NCBI RefSeq assembly: GCF_002093115.1
Contig: NZ_NAAD01000008.1
Coordinates: 79,707-143,706, forward strand
Direction of reading: 5' to 3'
DNA from: Geothermobacter hydrogeniphilus
GTDB lineage: Bacteria > Desulfobacterota > Desulfuromonadia > Desulfuromonadales > Geothermobacteraceae
Length of the DNA: 64,000 nt
In this document: positions 1-9,119 of the stretch, one piece after another
Layout of the letters: each line of letters opens with the position of its first letter
Position numbering within the stretch: position 1 is the stretch's first letter
Program-made: the position numbers and the translations under genes
Notes under the pieces: generated by a model
What the model was told of the DNA's origin: nothing
The model's database searches: none
Seen by the model: the letters and a program-made list of their open reading frames with translations, nothing else

Positions 1-31
1 GTTGCAGGAAAAACAAATGGTCCGCGAAGAA

Positions 32-3000
32 TTATTCTTCGCTGGCGGTTCCCTGCGGTTGTTTGGTTCTGTGCAACTGCCAGGAACGCCATATCAGGTA
101 GACGACCGGAACCAGAATGAGAGTCAACAGGGTTGCTGAAACCATCCCGCCGACCATCGGTGCGGCGATTCTCTTCATCACCCTGGCGCCGGTTTCCTGA
201 CTCCACATGATCGGCAACAGGCCGCCGATGATGGCGCAGGCGGTCATGGTGATCGGACGAACGCGTTCCGCGGCACCTTCCAAAATTGCATCATAGAGTC
301 CCGCCTTGTCAAGAGTCCCCTCCTCGGCACACTTCTTCTCGAAAGCCCGGTCGAGGTAGATGATCATCACGACGCCGATCTCGACGGCGACACCGACCAG
401 GGCGATGAAACCGACCATGACGGCGACGCTTATATTGTAGCCCAGCAGGTACATGAACCAGATGCCGCCCAGGACCGAGAACGGTACCGTCAGCATGACG
501 ATCAGAACTTCGGTCAGGTTGCGGAAGTTGAGGAAAAGCAGCAGGAAAACAATCAGCAGGGTGACTGGAACCACCACCTTGAGCCGTGCCCGCGCCTCCT
601 GGATGTACTCGTACTGGCCGCTCCACTGGATGCTGTATCCCGGCGGGATGGTGATTTTCTCCTCGACCAGTGCCTTGGCTTTTTCCACGTAACTGCCGAC
701 ATCCTGGTCGGAATTGATGTCGACATAGATCCAGGCCTGGGGCCTGGCCCCTTCGGTCTTGATCGAGGGCGGACCCATGCGGGGGAAGATGTCGGCCACC
801 TGCTCGATGGGGATCTGGGCGCCGGTCGGGGTGGCGATCAGCACGCGACGCAGTTCTTCCGGGTTGTGGCGCAGATCTCTCGCGTAGCGGACATTGACCG
901 GATAGCGTTCGAGCCCTTCGACGGTTCTGGTGACATTCTTGCCACCGATGGCCGACTGGATGACGTCGTTGATGTCATCGACGGTCAGCCCGTAACGCGC
1001 GGCCTGGTCGCGCTTGATGACGAAATCGAGATAATAACCGCCGGCGACGCGTTCGGCGAAGACACTGCGGGTTCCGGGCAGCCCGCGCACCACTGGTTCG
1101 ATCTCTTCGCCGAGTTTCTGCAGGACCTTCAGGTTGGGACCGGTCAGCTTGATGCCGACCGGGGTCTTGATGCCGGTGGAGAGCATGTCGATGCGGGTCT
1201 TGATCGGCATGACCCAGGCGTTGGTGACCCCGGGCAGGCGAACCAGACGATCGAGTTCGTCGGACAGTTTTTCAATGGTCATGCCCGGTCGCCACTCCTC
1301 CTCAGGTTTCAGAATGATGGTGGTTTCGAGCATTGAAAGGGGTGCCGGGTCCAGCGGGGAGCGGGCTCGGCCGACCTTGGCCAGCGCGTGCTTGACCTCC
1401 GGCAGGGTCATGATCAGCTGGTTGGTCTGCTGTGCGACCGCCGTCGCCTCCGTGATTGAGACCCCGGGGAGCATGGAGGGCATGTAGAGCAGATCCCCCT
1501 CGTTGAGCGGCGGGATGAACTCGGAACCGAGCTGCCGGTAGGGGATGATGGTCAGCACCAGGAAGGCGAGGGCTGCGGCCAGTACCACCCAGCGCAGTCT
1601 CAGCGCGGTTTTCAGGACCGGTCGATAGAGCTTGGAGAGAATGCGATTGACGGGGTTCTTGTGCTCGGGAAGAATCCGGCCGCGGATCAGGTAGCCCATC
1701 AGGACCGGTACGACGGTGATCGACAGGATGGCTGCCGCCGCCATCGAATAGGTCTTGGTGAACGCCAGGGGAGTGAACATGCGGCCTGACTGGCCGGTGA
1801 GAGCGAAGACCGGCAGGAAGGAGACGGCGATGATCATCAGGGAGTAGAAGAGCGCCGGTCCCACCTCCTTGGTGGAGTCAACGATGATGTCCCAGTGGGG
1901 TTTCTTGTCCCGATCCCGTTCGAGATGCTTGTGGGCGTTCTCGATCATGACAATCGCGCCGTCCACCATGGCGCCGATAGCGATGGCAATACCGCCGAGG
2001 GACATGATGTTGGCACCGAGCCCCTGGAAATACATGATCGTCATGGCGATCAGGATGCCGACCGGCAGGGTGAAGATGGCGACAAATGCCGAACGCAGGT
2101 GCAGCAGGAAAACCACGCAGACCAGGGCGACAATGATGCTCTCCTCGATCAGTTTGCCGCGCAGGGTGTTCTGGGCACGGTGGATGAGGGCCGAACGGTC
2201 ATAGATGGGGACGATTTCAACGCCCTCCGGCAGGCCGGGCTTCAATTCCTCGATCTTCTGCTTGACCCGGTTGATGACGTCGAGGGCGTTGTTCCAGTAG
2301 CGCATTTCGACAATGCCGACGGCGGCTTCTCCGAGCCCGTCCAGGTCAATCGCCCCGCGCCTGATTTCGGGTCCGAGACTCACGTTCGCGACATCCCGGA
2401 TCAGAATCGGCGTGCCGTTCATGTCGACACCGACCGGGATCTGTTCAATATCCTTGACGCTTTCGATGTAGCCGATTCCTTCCACCATGTATTCGGTCTC
2501 GGCGTATTCCACCACCCGGCCGCCGACATCGTTGTTGCTGCGCCTGACCGCGCGGATCACCTTGCTGAGCGGCAGGTCGTAGGCCAGCAGCTTGTTGGGA
2601 TCGATATTCACCTGGTACTGTTTGACGAATCCACCCACCGAGGCGACGTTGGCGACCCCCGGTACGGTCTGCAGCTGATAGCGCACGTACCAGTCCTGCA
2701 GACTGCGCAGTTCGGAGAGGTCGTGTTGGCCGCTGTGATCGACTAGGGCGTATTCAAAGACCCAGCCGACCGGGGTGGCGTCGGGGCCGAGGACCGGTGT
2801 TATGCCGGGCGGCAACTGATTTTGTACGAAGCTGAGGTACTCAAGCACCCGGCTGCGTGCCCAGTAGATGTCGGTGCCGTCTTCGAAGATCACGTAGACG
2901 AAGGAAAGGCCGAAAAAGGAGTAGCCGCGTACAACCTTGGCGTTGGCAACTGCCAGCATGGTGGTGGTGATGGGGTAGGTGACCTGGTCCTCGACGATCT

Positions 3001-3175
3001 GCGGCGGCTGTCCCGGCCACTCGGTGAAGATGATGACCTGGACATCGCTGACGTCCGGAAGGGCGTCCAGAGGGATGCGTTCGAAAGCGAAGATCCCGGC
3101 GCCGATGGCGGCGACCACCGCGAGGGCCACCAGGAACTGGTTGCGAACCGACGCTTCGATCAGTTTACGCAGCAC
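32..3175 (-). CDS. cusA: Copper/silver RND efflux pump, inner-membrane subunit (CusA-like)
   Basis: This 1047-residue protein is a heavy-metal RND pump that uses the proton gradient to move metal ions out through a periplasmic adaptor and outer-membrane channel. The length is normal for the family. One N-terminal membrane segment (about residues 12-30) precedes the first porter domain, and clusters of membrane helices lie near 340-540 and 870-1030. The three methionines that bind Cu(I)/Ag(I) in E. coli CusA are all kept, in the contexts LLYMPSMLPG, APLSMLETT and RIDMLSTGIK, so monovalent copper or silver is more likely than zinc or cobalt. It follows the adaptor gene with a 3-base gap and is surely co-transcribed with it. 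No outer-membrane channel gene is visible before the window edge. A second CusA lies at 17457-20681. Confidence 0.95.
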   Translation of the reverse strand: MLRKLIEASVRNQFLVALAVVAAIGAGIFAFERIPLDALPDVSDVQVIIFTEWPGQPPQIVEDQVTYPITTTMLAVANAKVVRGYSFFGLSFVYVIFEDGTDIYWARSRVLEYLSFVQNQLPPGITPVLGPDATPVGWVFEYALVDHSGQHDLSELRSLQDWYVRYQLQTVPGVANVASVGGFVKQYQVNIDPNKLLAYDLPLSKVIRAVRRSNNDVGGRVVEYAETEYMVEGIGYIESVKDIEQIPVGVDMNGTPILIRDVANVSLGPEIRRGAIDLDGLGEAAVGIVEMRYWNNALDVINRVKQKIEELKPGLPEGVEIVPIYDRSALIHRAQNTLRGKLIEESIIVALVCVVFLLHLRSAFVAIFTLPVGILIAMTIMYFQGLGANIMSLGGIAIAIGAMVDGAIVMIENAHKHLERDRDKKPHWDIIVDSTKEVGPALFYSLMIIAVSFLPVFALTGQSGRMFTPLAFTKTYSMAAAAILSITVVPVLMGYLIRGRILPEHKNPVNRILSKLYRPVLKTALRLRWVVLAAALAFLVLTIIPYRQLGSEFIPPLNEGDLLYMPSMLPGVSITEATAVAQQTNQLIMTLPEVKHALAKVGRARSPLDPAPLSMLETTIILKPEEEWRPGMTIEKLSDELDRLVRLPGVTNAWVMPIKTRIDMLSTGIKTPVGIKLTGPNLKVLQKLGEEIEPVVRGLPGTRSVFAERVAGGYYLDFVIKRDQAARYGLTVDDINDVIQSAIGGKNVTRTVEGLERYPVNVRYARDLRHNPEELRRVLIATPTGAQIPIEQVADIFPRMGPPSIKTEGARPQAWIYVDINSDQDVGSYVEKAKALVEEKITIPPGYSIQWSGQYEYIQEARARLKVVVPVTLLIVFLLLFLNFRNLTEVLIVMLTVPFSVLGGIWFMYLLGYNISVAVMVGFIALVGVAVEIGVVMIIYLDRAFEKKCAEEGTLDKAGLYDAILEGAAERVRPITMTACAIIGGLLPIMWSQETGARVMKRIAAPMVGGMVSATLLTLILVPVVYLIWRSWQLHRTKQPQGTASEE

Positions 3176-3178
3176 GCG

Positions 3179-4606
3179 TCACTCCTTGGGATGGCGGGCG
3201 GGCATGGCCATGGCGTCAGGGCCGTTCATCTTCTTCGACATGCCCCCGCCGGTTTTATCCATGTCGGGCATTTTCATGCCGGGCATGGCTTGCTGCTGCT
3301 TGCCGGTGGTCGGTGCCATCGTCGGCGGAGCCTGGCGCATCTTGTCGATGGCGGCCTGCAGGCTGCTTTCGGAGTTGATCAGGAACTGGGCCGAGGTCAC
3401 CACCTGATCCCCTTCCCGGAGGCCTTTGAGAACTTCGAATTCGTCACCGACCTGGGCTCCCAGCTTAATTTCGCGCGGGGCGAAACGATCGCCGTCGAGG
3501 GCCACCAGCGCGATGTCCCGTACACCGGTGCGGATAATGGCCTGAACCGGGACAGCGAGTCCCTGCCGGTTGATGTCGACTTTTATCGATACATTGGCCC
3601 ACATGTCGGGCTTCAGGTCGAAATCGTCGCTGTTGGGGAAGGAGATGCGTACCTGCAGGGTGCGGGTCATGTTTTTCAGGTAAGGATAGATATAGATGAT
3701 TTTCCCGCGATAGGTTTTTCCCGGCTGGTAGGCGAGGGTGATCTCCGCCTCCTGCCCCAGTTTCAGCCAGGGGGCTTCGTATTCGTAGATGTCGGCGTAG
3801 ACCCAGATGGAGGAGATGTCGGCAATTTCGTACAGGTCCTGGCCGGGTTTGACGTAGCCCCCCTCCGGGACATTTTTGCGCACGATGATGCCTTTGAACG
3901 GTGCGTGCAGCGCCATGGTGCGGGTAATTTCACCGCGTTCGCGCAGAGCCCTGATCTGGGCCTCGGTGATATCCCAGTAGCGCAGTCGCGCTTCGGTGGC
4001 CCGCAGCAGGCTGTCGGCTCCCGCGGAGATGCCTGAAATCGGACTCTGCTGCAGTCGGCGCTGGTACTGCAGGGCGACCAGGTATTCCTCCTGGCTGGAG
4101 ACCAGGTCCGGACTGTAGATGGTCAGCAGCTGCTGGCCCTTTTCAACCACCTGGCCGGTGAAGTTGACCTCCTGCCGCTCGACCCAGCCGCCGATTTTGG
4201 GAGTGATCCTGCGGACCCGGGTTTCGTCATAGGCGACCCGGCCGATGGTGCGAATGTTTCTGTTCAGGTTTTTGCGGACCAGTGTGACTGTCTTCACGCC
4301 GATGTTCTGCCTGGTTGCCGGGTCAATGGTGATCGTCCCCGGTGGTCCTGATGCTCCCGCTCCCTCATAGACCGGAACCAGATCCATACCCATGCGGTCC
4401 TTGCCCGGTTCGGGGTAGGTTTCGGTCGGGTTCATGGGCGAGCGCCAGTAGAGAATCTTTTGTCCCTGCTGGGAGGCTGAAGGTTCGGACGAAGGCTGTG
4501 TGAGATTCAGAAAGTAGAAGGCTGTTCCGCCGACAGCGAGAATAACGGCGGCCAGGGTGATAATAATCCAGGTGATCCAAGGACGCTTCCGGTTCGTGCG
4601 ATTCAT
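3179..4606 (-). CDS. cusB: Copper/silver RND efflux periplasmic adaptor (CusB-like)
   Basis: A 475-residue membrane-fusion protein that links the RND pump to an outer-membrane channel. It has an N-terminal membrane anchor (about residues 12-32), then a heavy-metal-binding stretch with YWRSPMNP and GKDRMGMDLVPVYE, then the lipoyl-like and beta-barrel adaptor domains (for example VERQEVNFTGQVVEKGQ and PFKGIIVRKNVPEGGYVKPG). The C-terminal 60 residues are rich in methionine (PGMKMPDM, MSKKMNGPDAMAM), as expected for a copper-binding tail. A GTG twelve bases upstream is in frame, but the ATG at 4606 gives the usual short cytoplasmic lead, so I prefer it; no strong Shine-Dalgarno decides between them. 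Confidence 0.93.
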   Translation of the reverse strand: MNRTNRKRPWITWIIITLAAVILAVGGTAFYFLNLTQPSSEPSASQQGQKILYWRSPMNPTETYPEPGKDRMGMDLVPVYEGAGASGPPGTITIDPATRQNIGVKTVTLVRKNLNRNIRTIGRVAYDETRVRRITPKIGGWVERQEVNFTGQVVEKGQQLLTIYSPDLVSSQEEYLVALQYQRRLQQSPISGISAGADSLLRATEARLRYWDITEAQIRALRERGEITRTMALHAPFKGIIVRKNVPEGGYVKPGQDLYEIADISSIWVYADIYEYEAPWLKLGQEAEITLAYQPGKTYRGKIIYIYPYLKNMTRTLQVRISFPNSDDFDLKPDMWANVSIKVDINRQGLAVPVQAIIRTGVRDIALVALDGDRFAPREIKLGAQVGDEFEVLKGLREGDQVVTSAQFLINSESSLQAAIDKMRQAPPTMAPTTGKQQQAMPGMKMPDMDKTGGGMSKKMNGPDAMAMPARHPKE

Positions 4607-4911
4607 GGATGAACCCACTTTTTGGAGGATATTGACAAGCTGTCGCAGCCGATATTCTACACCGGCCCTGTCGGCGGAGGCCGGAACTGAAGAGGGTTGG
4701 AAATGACCGTTCCGCAGAATATGGCTAAAATGTTGCCGACGTAAACCTCTGTTTGAAATCTACCAGATCTGAACAGTCTTGCAAGACGACTATCCTGAAA
4801 GACCATGGGAAGGCCCGTTCGGAAGCAGCGGCTTGCCAACTCAGATTCGGGTATTAAACTTAAAATAAAACGGTTGTTGGGGGGGGCACCAGATTCCGAG
4901 GGAGGTACGCT
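4607..4911. other. Divergent intergenic region between cusB and the PII-like gene
   Basis: About 305 bases with no convincing gene. Both flanking genes must start here. AT-rich sequence near 4855-4875 is the likeliest promoter area for the rightward gene, but I see no clear -35/-10 pair. No palindrome good enough to call a metal-sensor operator was found. Confidence 0.5.
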
Positions 4912-5274
4912 ATGAAAGAGATTAAGGCCTATATCCGCACGAGCGCCCTTGAGGCGGTAATCGAAAACCTGCAGAAACATGGTGCGCCCGGCGTTACCGC
5001 CATCAATGTCCATCCGGTCGGGTACGGTTTCGATTCGCGGCATCCGCTGAAGCTGAGGGAAGCCAAGGTTACCGAGAAGTATTATGCCGTCACCAAGCTT
5101 GAGCTGGTCTGTGATGCGGAGGAGTTGGATAACTATGTCGATGCCATCGTTGAAGCCGCGCACACCGGGACATCAGGAGACGGTCTGATTTTTATTTCCG
5201 ATGTTGATGAGGTGGTCAAAATCCGCAACCGTGGTCGGGGAACCAATATTGCCGCGGTGTCGGCAGAGGTGTAA
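4912..5274 (+). CDS. PII-like signalling protein, probably the metal-efflux-associated (PII-NG) type
   Basis: A 120-residue protein of the GlnB/PII fold. The B-loop is kept (HTGTSGDGLIFI, about residues 82-93), as is the N-terminal strand of the family. The T-loop (about residues 36-56) lacks the uridylylated tyrosine motif of classical GlnB/GlnK, and the C-terminus is short. A clade of PII proteins without the classical signatures (PII-NG) is known to sit beside CzcA/CusA-type efflux genes, and this gene is divergent from cusBA, which fits. A likely role is sensing a nucleotide or metal cue and modulating the pump; that is inference. The start is supported by GGAGG just upstream of ATG. Confidence 0.85.
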   Translation: MKEIKAYIRTSALEAVIENLQKHGAPGVTAINVHPVGYGFDSRHPLKLREAKVTEKYYAVTKLELVCDAEELDNYVDAIVEAAHTGTSGDGLIFISDVDEVVKIRNRGRGTNIAAVSAEV

Positions 5275-5277
5275 GAA

Positions 5278-5302
5278 GGCCCTCCCCGTGACAGGGAGGG
5301 CC
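5278..5302. terminator. GC-rich hairpin after the PII-like gene
   Basis: GGCCCTCCC and GGGAGGGCC pair around a 7-base loop between two convergent genes. There is no good T-run, so it may be a weak or Rho-assisted terminator, or only an RNA-stabilising stem. Confidence 0.55.
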
Positions 5303-5372
5303 GTGCTGCCGCGCGTTTCTCCACGGCAAAATCTCCTCCGGGGAAACCGGGCAGAAAGAAATCCTGGTCGAT

Positions 5373-5909
5373 TCAGATTTCCCCCCGTTCGTGCATTTCG
5401 ATCAGGCGCTCGAATTTGCGTTCCATGCCGCTGATGATCTCCGCGTGGCTTGCTCCCAGGTCATCCCACAGGAACGCCAGCAGCGCCTGCCTGACGCAGA
5501 TGTTGCATTCGCTGGCGTGGGAGTCAAAATCCCCGCCGATCTGACCTTTCTGCCAGAAGCAGTAAAGCAGGTTGTCATGTCCCATGCGGTTGCAGAAGCA
5601 ATAACAGGGGATGATACGATCCTTGTCCGTGACGTTGGCTGTGCCGAGCAGGTCCGGGTTCTTGACCGCGACCTTGTAGCTGATTTCAATCGGATCGTCG
5701 GTGTAGACGAAGCTTGGAAACCGGTATTTCTCCCAGTCTTCGTCCGGGTACTTCTGTTCCAGCCGGGCTTCGACCCGGTCTGCCAGATCCTCCAGCGACA
5801 TCGCGTAGATGCGTTCGAATTCCTTCTTTTGCGCGGCATTCATGGCCAGCAGCGGGCTTGCCGGCAACAGCAGCCCCAGCGTTGTCAACAGGACGATGAC
5901 ATGTTTCAT
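5373..5909 (-). CDS. Secreted PCYC-motif cysteine-rich protein
   Basis: A 178-residue exported protein of unknown function. Residues 1-22 form a signal peptide ending near LLAMNA. The second half carries IPCYCFCNRMGHDNL, then a cysteine in LLYCFW and a further pair in SECNIC; this resembles the PCYCGC-type family, in which the cysteines probably bind a metal or cofactor. I place the start at the ATG at 5909, which has GGAGAAAACC in front; an ATG at 5921 with its own AGGAGA is also possible. It lies between the PII-like gene and the cytochrome bc operon, so it may act in the periplasm with one of these, but nothing proves it. Confidence 0.7.
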   Translation of the reverse strand: MKHVIVLLTTLGLLLPASPLLAMNAAQKKEFERIYAMSLEDLADRVEARLEQKYPDEDWEKYRFPSFVYTDDPIEISYKVAVKNPDLLGTANVTDKDRIIPCYCFCNRMGHDNLLYCFWQKGQIGGDFDSHASECNICVRQALLAFLWDDLGASHAEIISGMERKFERLIEMHERGEI

Positions 5910-5989
5910 GGTTTTCTCCATTGCGATAGTGTCTCCTGGTTTCAGTTTACCCTGCCCGGCGGGCAGTTTCTCAGTTTATCCCGTGAATC

Positions 5990-7045
5990 TCAACCGCCGC
6001 CCGGCGGCCAGACCCAGCTCCAGTTCGGACCCCGGCACCAGAGCCCGATGGCGATGAAGACCAGCTGGGAGCAGAGCATCAATATCAGCAGCAGCTGCCA
6101 GGGACGGGCCCCGGGTGCCAGCCACCGGCCGCCCCCCCGTTCTCTCCGGTCAAGCCAGGGCAGCAGGGCTAAAAACAGGATCATCAGGCTCGGGATAATC
6201 ACGCCTCCCCAGGTGGCTGAATAGCTGACCATCTCCTGGAATCCGACGAAGTACCAGGGGGCCTTGGCCGGGTTGGGCGGATGTCCCGGATCGGCTCTTT
6301 CACCCAGGGGGGCATTGAGCCACAACGCGAGCAGCAGCAGGACCGTCAGGGTGATCAGGGCGACGCTTCCTTCCGCCCGGTAGAGCCAGGGGCGGGCGGG
6401 GAGTTCGGCGGGGGTTTCACTGGGGGCGGCCAGCCCGCCGTCCCTGCGGACGCGCCACAGGTGCAACCCCGCCAGACCGACCAGTCCGCAGGGGACCACC
6501 GCGGCATGAATGGCGAACGCGCGCAACAGGGTTTCCGCGCCGATCTCTTCTCCGCCGAGCAGGAAGACCTTGAGGGGATGGCCGAGCAGCGGCAGGTAAT
6601 CGGCGAGGCTGGAACCGACCTTCAGCGCCCAGTAGGCAAGTTGATCCCATGGCAGAAGGTAACCGGTGAAGGCGCCGGCGAAAATCAGGAACAGCATCAG
6701 CAGGCCGTAGCACCAGTTCAATCGCCGGCCCCGGTAGCCGGCGGTCAGGGCCACGCGTGCCAGGTGCAGGACCGCGAGGATCAACAGGGCGTTGCCGGCC
6801 AGGTAGTGCAGGTTGCGCAGCAGGGTGCCGAAACGCAGAGTCGTGGTCAGGTGCAGGATGCGTTCATAGGCCCGTTGCTGGTCCGGCAGGTAGTAGAGCA
6901 GCAGGGTCAGCCCGGTGATCAGCAGGATGCCCAGGCAGGTCAGGGCGGCGATACCCAGTCCCAGGGTCGTTTTCGGGTGCAGGCTGCGCAGCCTGACCCG
7001 GGCGGGATGCAGGTGGTCGAGAAAGTTGCGTTGCGGGCCGTTCAT
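5990..7045 (-). CDS. Cytochrome b of a Rieske/cytochrome bc complex
   Basis: A 351-residue multi-helix membrane protein that would oxidise menaquinol and carry two b haems. Histidine-bearing helices are visible at RNLHYLAGNALLILAVLH and LLRAFAIHAAVV...GLAGLHLW, and the family signature GAFTGYLLPWDQLAYW is present. The C-terminal third is a subunit-IV-like part, with APWYFVGFQEM where mitochondrial-type enzymes have PEWY, so the usual glutamate is replaced. The ATG at 7045 overlaps the Rieske stop as ATGA, which fixes the start. It is the last gene of a three-gene operon. Confidence 0.92.
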   Translation of the reverse strand: MNGPQRNFLDHLHPARVRLRSLHPKTTLGLGIAALTCLGILLITGLTLLLYYLPDQQRAYERILHLTTTLRFGTLLRNLHYLAGNALLILAVLHLARVALTAGYRGRRLNWCYGLLMLFLIFAGAFTGYLLPWDQLAYWALKVGSSLADYLPLLGHPLKVFLLGGEEIGAETLLRAFAIHAAVVPCGLVGLAGLHLWRVRRDGGLAAPSETPAELPARPWLYRAEGSVALITLTVLLLLALWLNAPLGERADPGHPPNPAKAPWYFVGFQEMVSYSATWGGVIIPSLMILFLALLPWLDRRERGGGRWLAPGARPWQLLLILMLCSQLVFIAIGLWCRGPNWSWVWPPGGG

Positions 7046-7491
7046 GCCGGGCTCTCCTCGCGCGGGTGCCAGAACGGACTGGTCTGCTTGCGTCCGCTGA
7101 GGACCCAGATCGCGCCGTGATGCAGGCGCAGCCGGTGCCACGGCAGGTCACGCGTGGCCGGGCCGTTGTAGACCTGGCCGCGGGGGCCGAATTCCGATCC
7201 ATGGCAGGGGCAGTAAAACCCGCGCTCGTTGACGGTGACCAGGCAACCGAGGTGGGTGCATTCGAGGCTGATGGCGGCGATTTTTTTCGGTGAAACCAGC
7301 AGGGCGACCTTCATCTGCGGCAGAGGCACTACCCCGTCGGGAGGTAGCTGGTCGATCGGCAGCAGACGCTGCCAGCGGGCTTCGGAGAATCGCCTGGCCC
7401 CGGACCAGATATCGAGCAGGACGGCGCCGCCGAACAGGCCGAGAAGCGCCAGCAGCCCCTTTAACAGCCTGCGTCTGATCAGATCACTCAT
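7042..7491 (-). CDS. Rieske 2Fe-2S subunit of the bc complex
   Basis: A 149-residue iron-sulfur protein that takes one electron from quinol and passes it to the c-type cytochrome. Cluster ligands are in CTHLGC and CPCHGSEFG (about residues 78-100). The N-terminus has RRRLLKG followed by a hydrophobic stretch, consistent with a Tat-type uncleaved anchor. Both ends overlap neighbours by the ATGA arrangement (start over the cytochrome c stop, stop over the cytochrome b start), showing tight translational coupling. Confidence 0.95.
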   Translation of the reverse strand: MSDLIRRRLLKGLLALLGLFGGAVLLDIWSGARRFSEARWQRLLPIDQLPPDGVVPLPQMKVALLVSPKKIAAISLECTHLGCLVTVNERGFYCPCHGSEFGPRGQVYNGPATRDLPWHRLRLHHGAIWVLSGRKQTSPFWHPREESPA

Positions 7492-9119
7492 GGTTGTTCT
7501 CCCATGGACAGTCTGCGGACTTCGCGAAGCAAGGCCCAGATCTGTTGTTCATTCAGTTCGCCGAGCCAGGACGGCATGGCGGTGCCCGGTACGCCGTAGG
7601 TGATGGCTCTCAGCAGCTGGTTGTCACTGCGCGATACGAGGTAGCCGGTGTTGGTCAGGTTGCGTGGCGACGGTTGCAGCCGCAATCGCGCGGCGTCCGG
7701 ACCGCGGCCGGTCCCGCTGCGACCGTGACAGCGGATGCAGTATTGTTGGAACAATTGTTGCCCGGCTGCCGCGGTGAGTGCGAATTCCGGCTTCGGCGGC
7801 AGTTCCGGCAGTCTCCGCTTGGCGTAGCGATCCCCGCCGATAAAGGCTTTGAACAGCAGGTTAAGCAACATTTCCCGCCGTTCGGGGGACAGCAGCCGGG
7901 CAAAGCCGGGCATCGAGGTTCCGGGTATCCCCTGCGCCAGACTCTGCTGCAGTTCCTTGTCGGATTTGTCGGCGAAAAAGTTGCGGTTGTTCGCAAAGGC
8001 CCGCGGCATCTGTGCCAGGTTGGCAGCGATCGGCCCCAGGCCGTTGCCGTCGGCGGCGTGACATCGCTGGCAGAGCAGCATGTACAGGTCGCGGCCCTCG
8101 GCGGCTTTGGCCAGGCGGGTCTGTTGAAGCCGATCGGCGTTTTGGCGCAATTCCTTTACCAGCAGGCGTTGTTCCGTGGCTGTCAGGCGGATCGCCGGCA
8201 TGCGCGTGCCGCCGATCAGGGCTGTCGGATCGCCGGGGAAGTCGGCCAGGTATTTGTCGGTTCGCAGCAGCCCGCTGTAGCTCAGGTCCGGTCCGATACG
8301 GCCGTCGTCCCGGTTGTAACGATGGCAGGCGATGCAGCGTTTGCGCTGCAGGAGAGCCTGCCCCGGAGAAAGTTGTTCGCTGCCGGGGAACAGATCGTCC
8401 GGTTGCAGCAGGCTCTTTTTCTGCAGTTGAGCCATGGGCGTCTGGAACAGTGGACGGGCGGTGCGGCTTTTCAGGAACAGGGCGATGTTGCGGGCCTGAC
8501 GTTTCGATAACGGATAGCGCGGCATGGTCGAATTGACCGGCTCCCGGTCCGGATCGCGAATGGCGGTCACCAGTTGATCGATCCCCAGGTGGTCGCCGAC
8601 GGCCGTCAGGTCGGGGGCGTAACGGCCGCTTTGTTGCAGCCCCGCAAGCGGATGGCAGCTGTCGCATCCTTTCTGCAGGTACAGGCGGTAGCCGTTCCAG
8701 GCTTTTTCAGCGCCGGCCAGGGGCTGCAGGGGATGGCAGCGGTAGCAGCTCGCCTGAATATCCTTTTTTTTCAGAATGGCGCGGGCGCCATTGCCCGGCA
8801 GCCCGTGGGAAACAACCAGGTCAAGCGCCATCCCCTCGCCGAGATGACAGCCGGTACAGCCCAGCTCCGCAGTTTCATGTGGTGCGATGTCGGGGTGCGG
8901 GCTGCCGGTTGCGGTGCTCCCTTCCGGGTGGCAGGAGGTGCAGTGTTCACGTACCGGGGTGCCGCCGAGATTGATTGTGACATCGGCAATGTCGCCGTCG
9001 AGCGGCCAGGGGTTGTGGCTGATCCCCATAAACAGAATGGTTCCCAGCACAGCGAGAGCCGCGGCCAGCGCCGCGATGTAGAGTGGGGTGACCCAGCGTG
9101 GAGGAGACGGTTGATTCAT
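7488..9119 (-). CDS. Seven-haem c-type cytochrome of the bc complex
   Basis: A 543-residue membrane-anchored multihaem cytochrome. One N-terminal membrane helix (about residues 10-32) is followed by seven CXXCH motifs: CTSCH, CTGCH, CYRCH, CDSCH, CIACH, CQRCH and CIRCH. The last three or four lie in mono-haem cytochrome c modules with distal methionine motifs such as PGTSMPGF and PGTAMPSW. It takes the place of cytochrome c1 and should carry electrons from the Rieske protein to periplasmic acceptors. The ATG at 9119 is chosen; an in-frame TTG at 9128 is the alternative. Multihaem subunits in bc operons are typical of metal-reducing Desulfuromonadales. Confidence 0.92.
   Translation of the reverse strand: MNQPSPPRWVTPLYIAALAAALAVLGTILFMGISHNPWPLDGDIADVTINLGGTPVREHCTSCHPEGSTATGSPHPDIAPHETAELGCTGCHLGEGMALDLVVSHGLPGNGARAILKKKDIQASCYRCHPLQPLAGAEKAWNGYRLYLQKGCDSCHPLAGLQQSGRYAPDLTAVGDHLGIDQLVTAIRDPDREPVNSTMPRYPLSKRQARNIALFLKSRTARPLFQTPMAQLQKKSLLQPDDLFPGSEQLSPGQALLQRKRCIACHRYNRDDGRIGPDLSYSGLLRTDKYLADFPGDPTALIGGTRMPAIRLTATEQRLLVKELRQNADRLQQTRLAKAAEGRDLYMLLCQRCHAADGNGLGPIAANLAQMPRAFANNRNFFADKSDKELQQSLAQGIPGTSMPGFARLLSPERREMLLNLLFKAFIGGDRYAKRRLPELPPKPEFALTAAAGQQLFQQYCIRCHGRSGTGRGPDAARLRLQPSPRNLTNTGYLVSRSDNQLLRAITYGVPGTAMPSWLGELNEQQIWALLREVRRLSMGEQP

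Noticed and set aside
1895..2746. Long rightward frames opposite cusA and opposite many other genes
   Set aside because: They are antisense shadows of high-GC genes; the opposite strand carries clear protein families.
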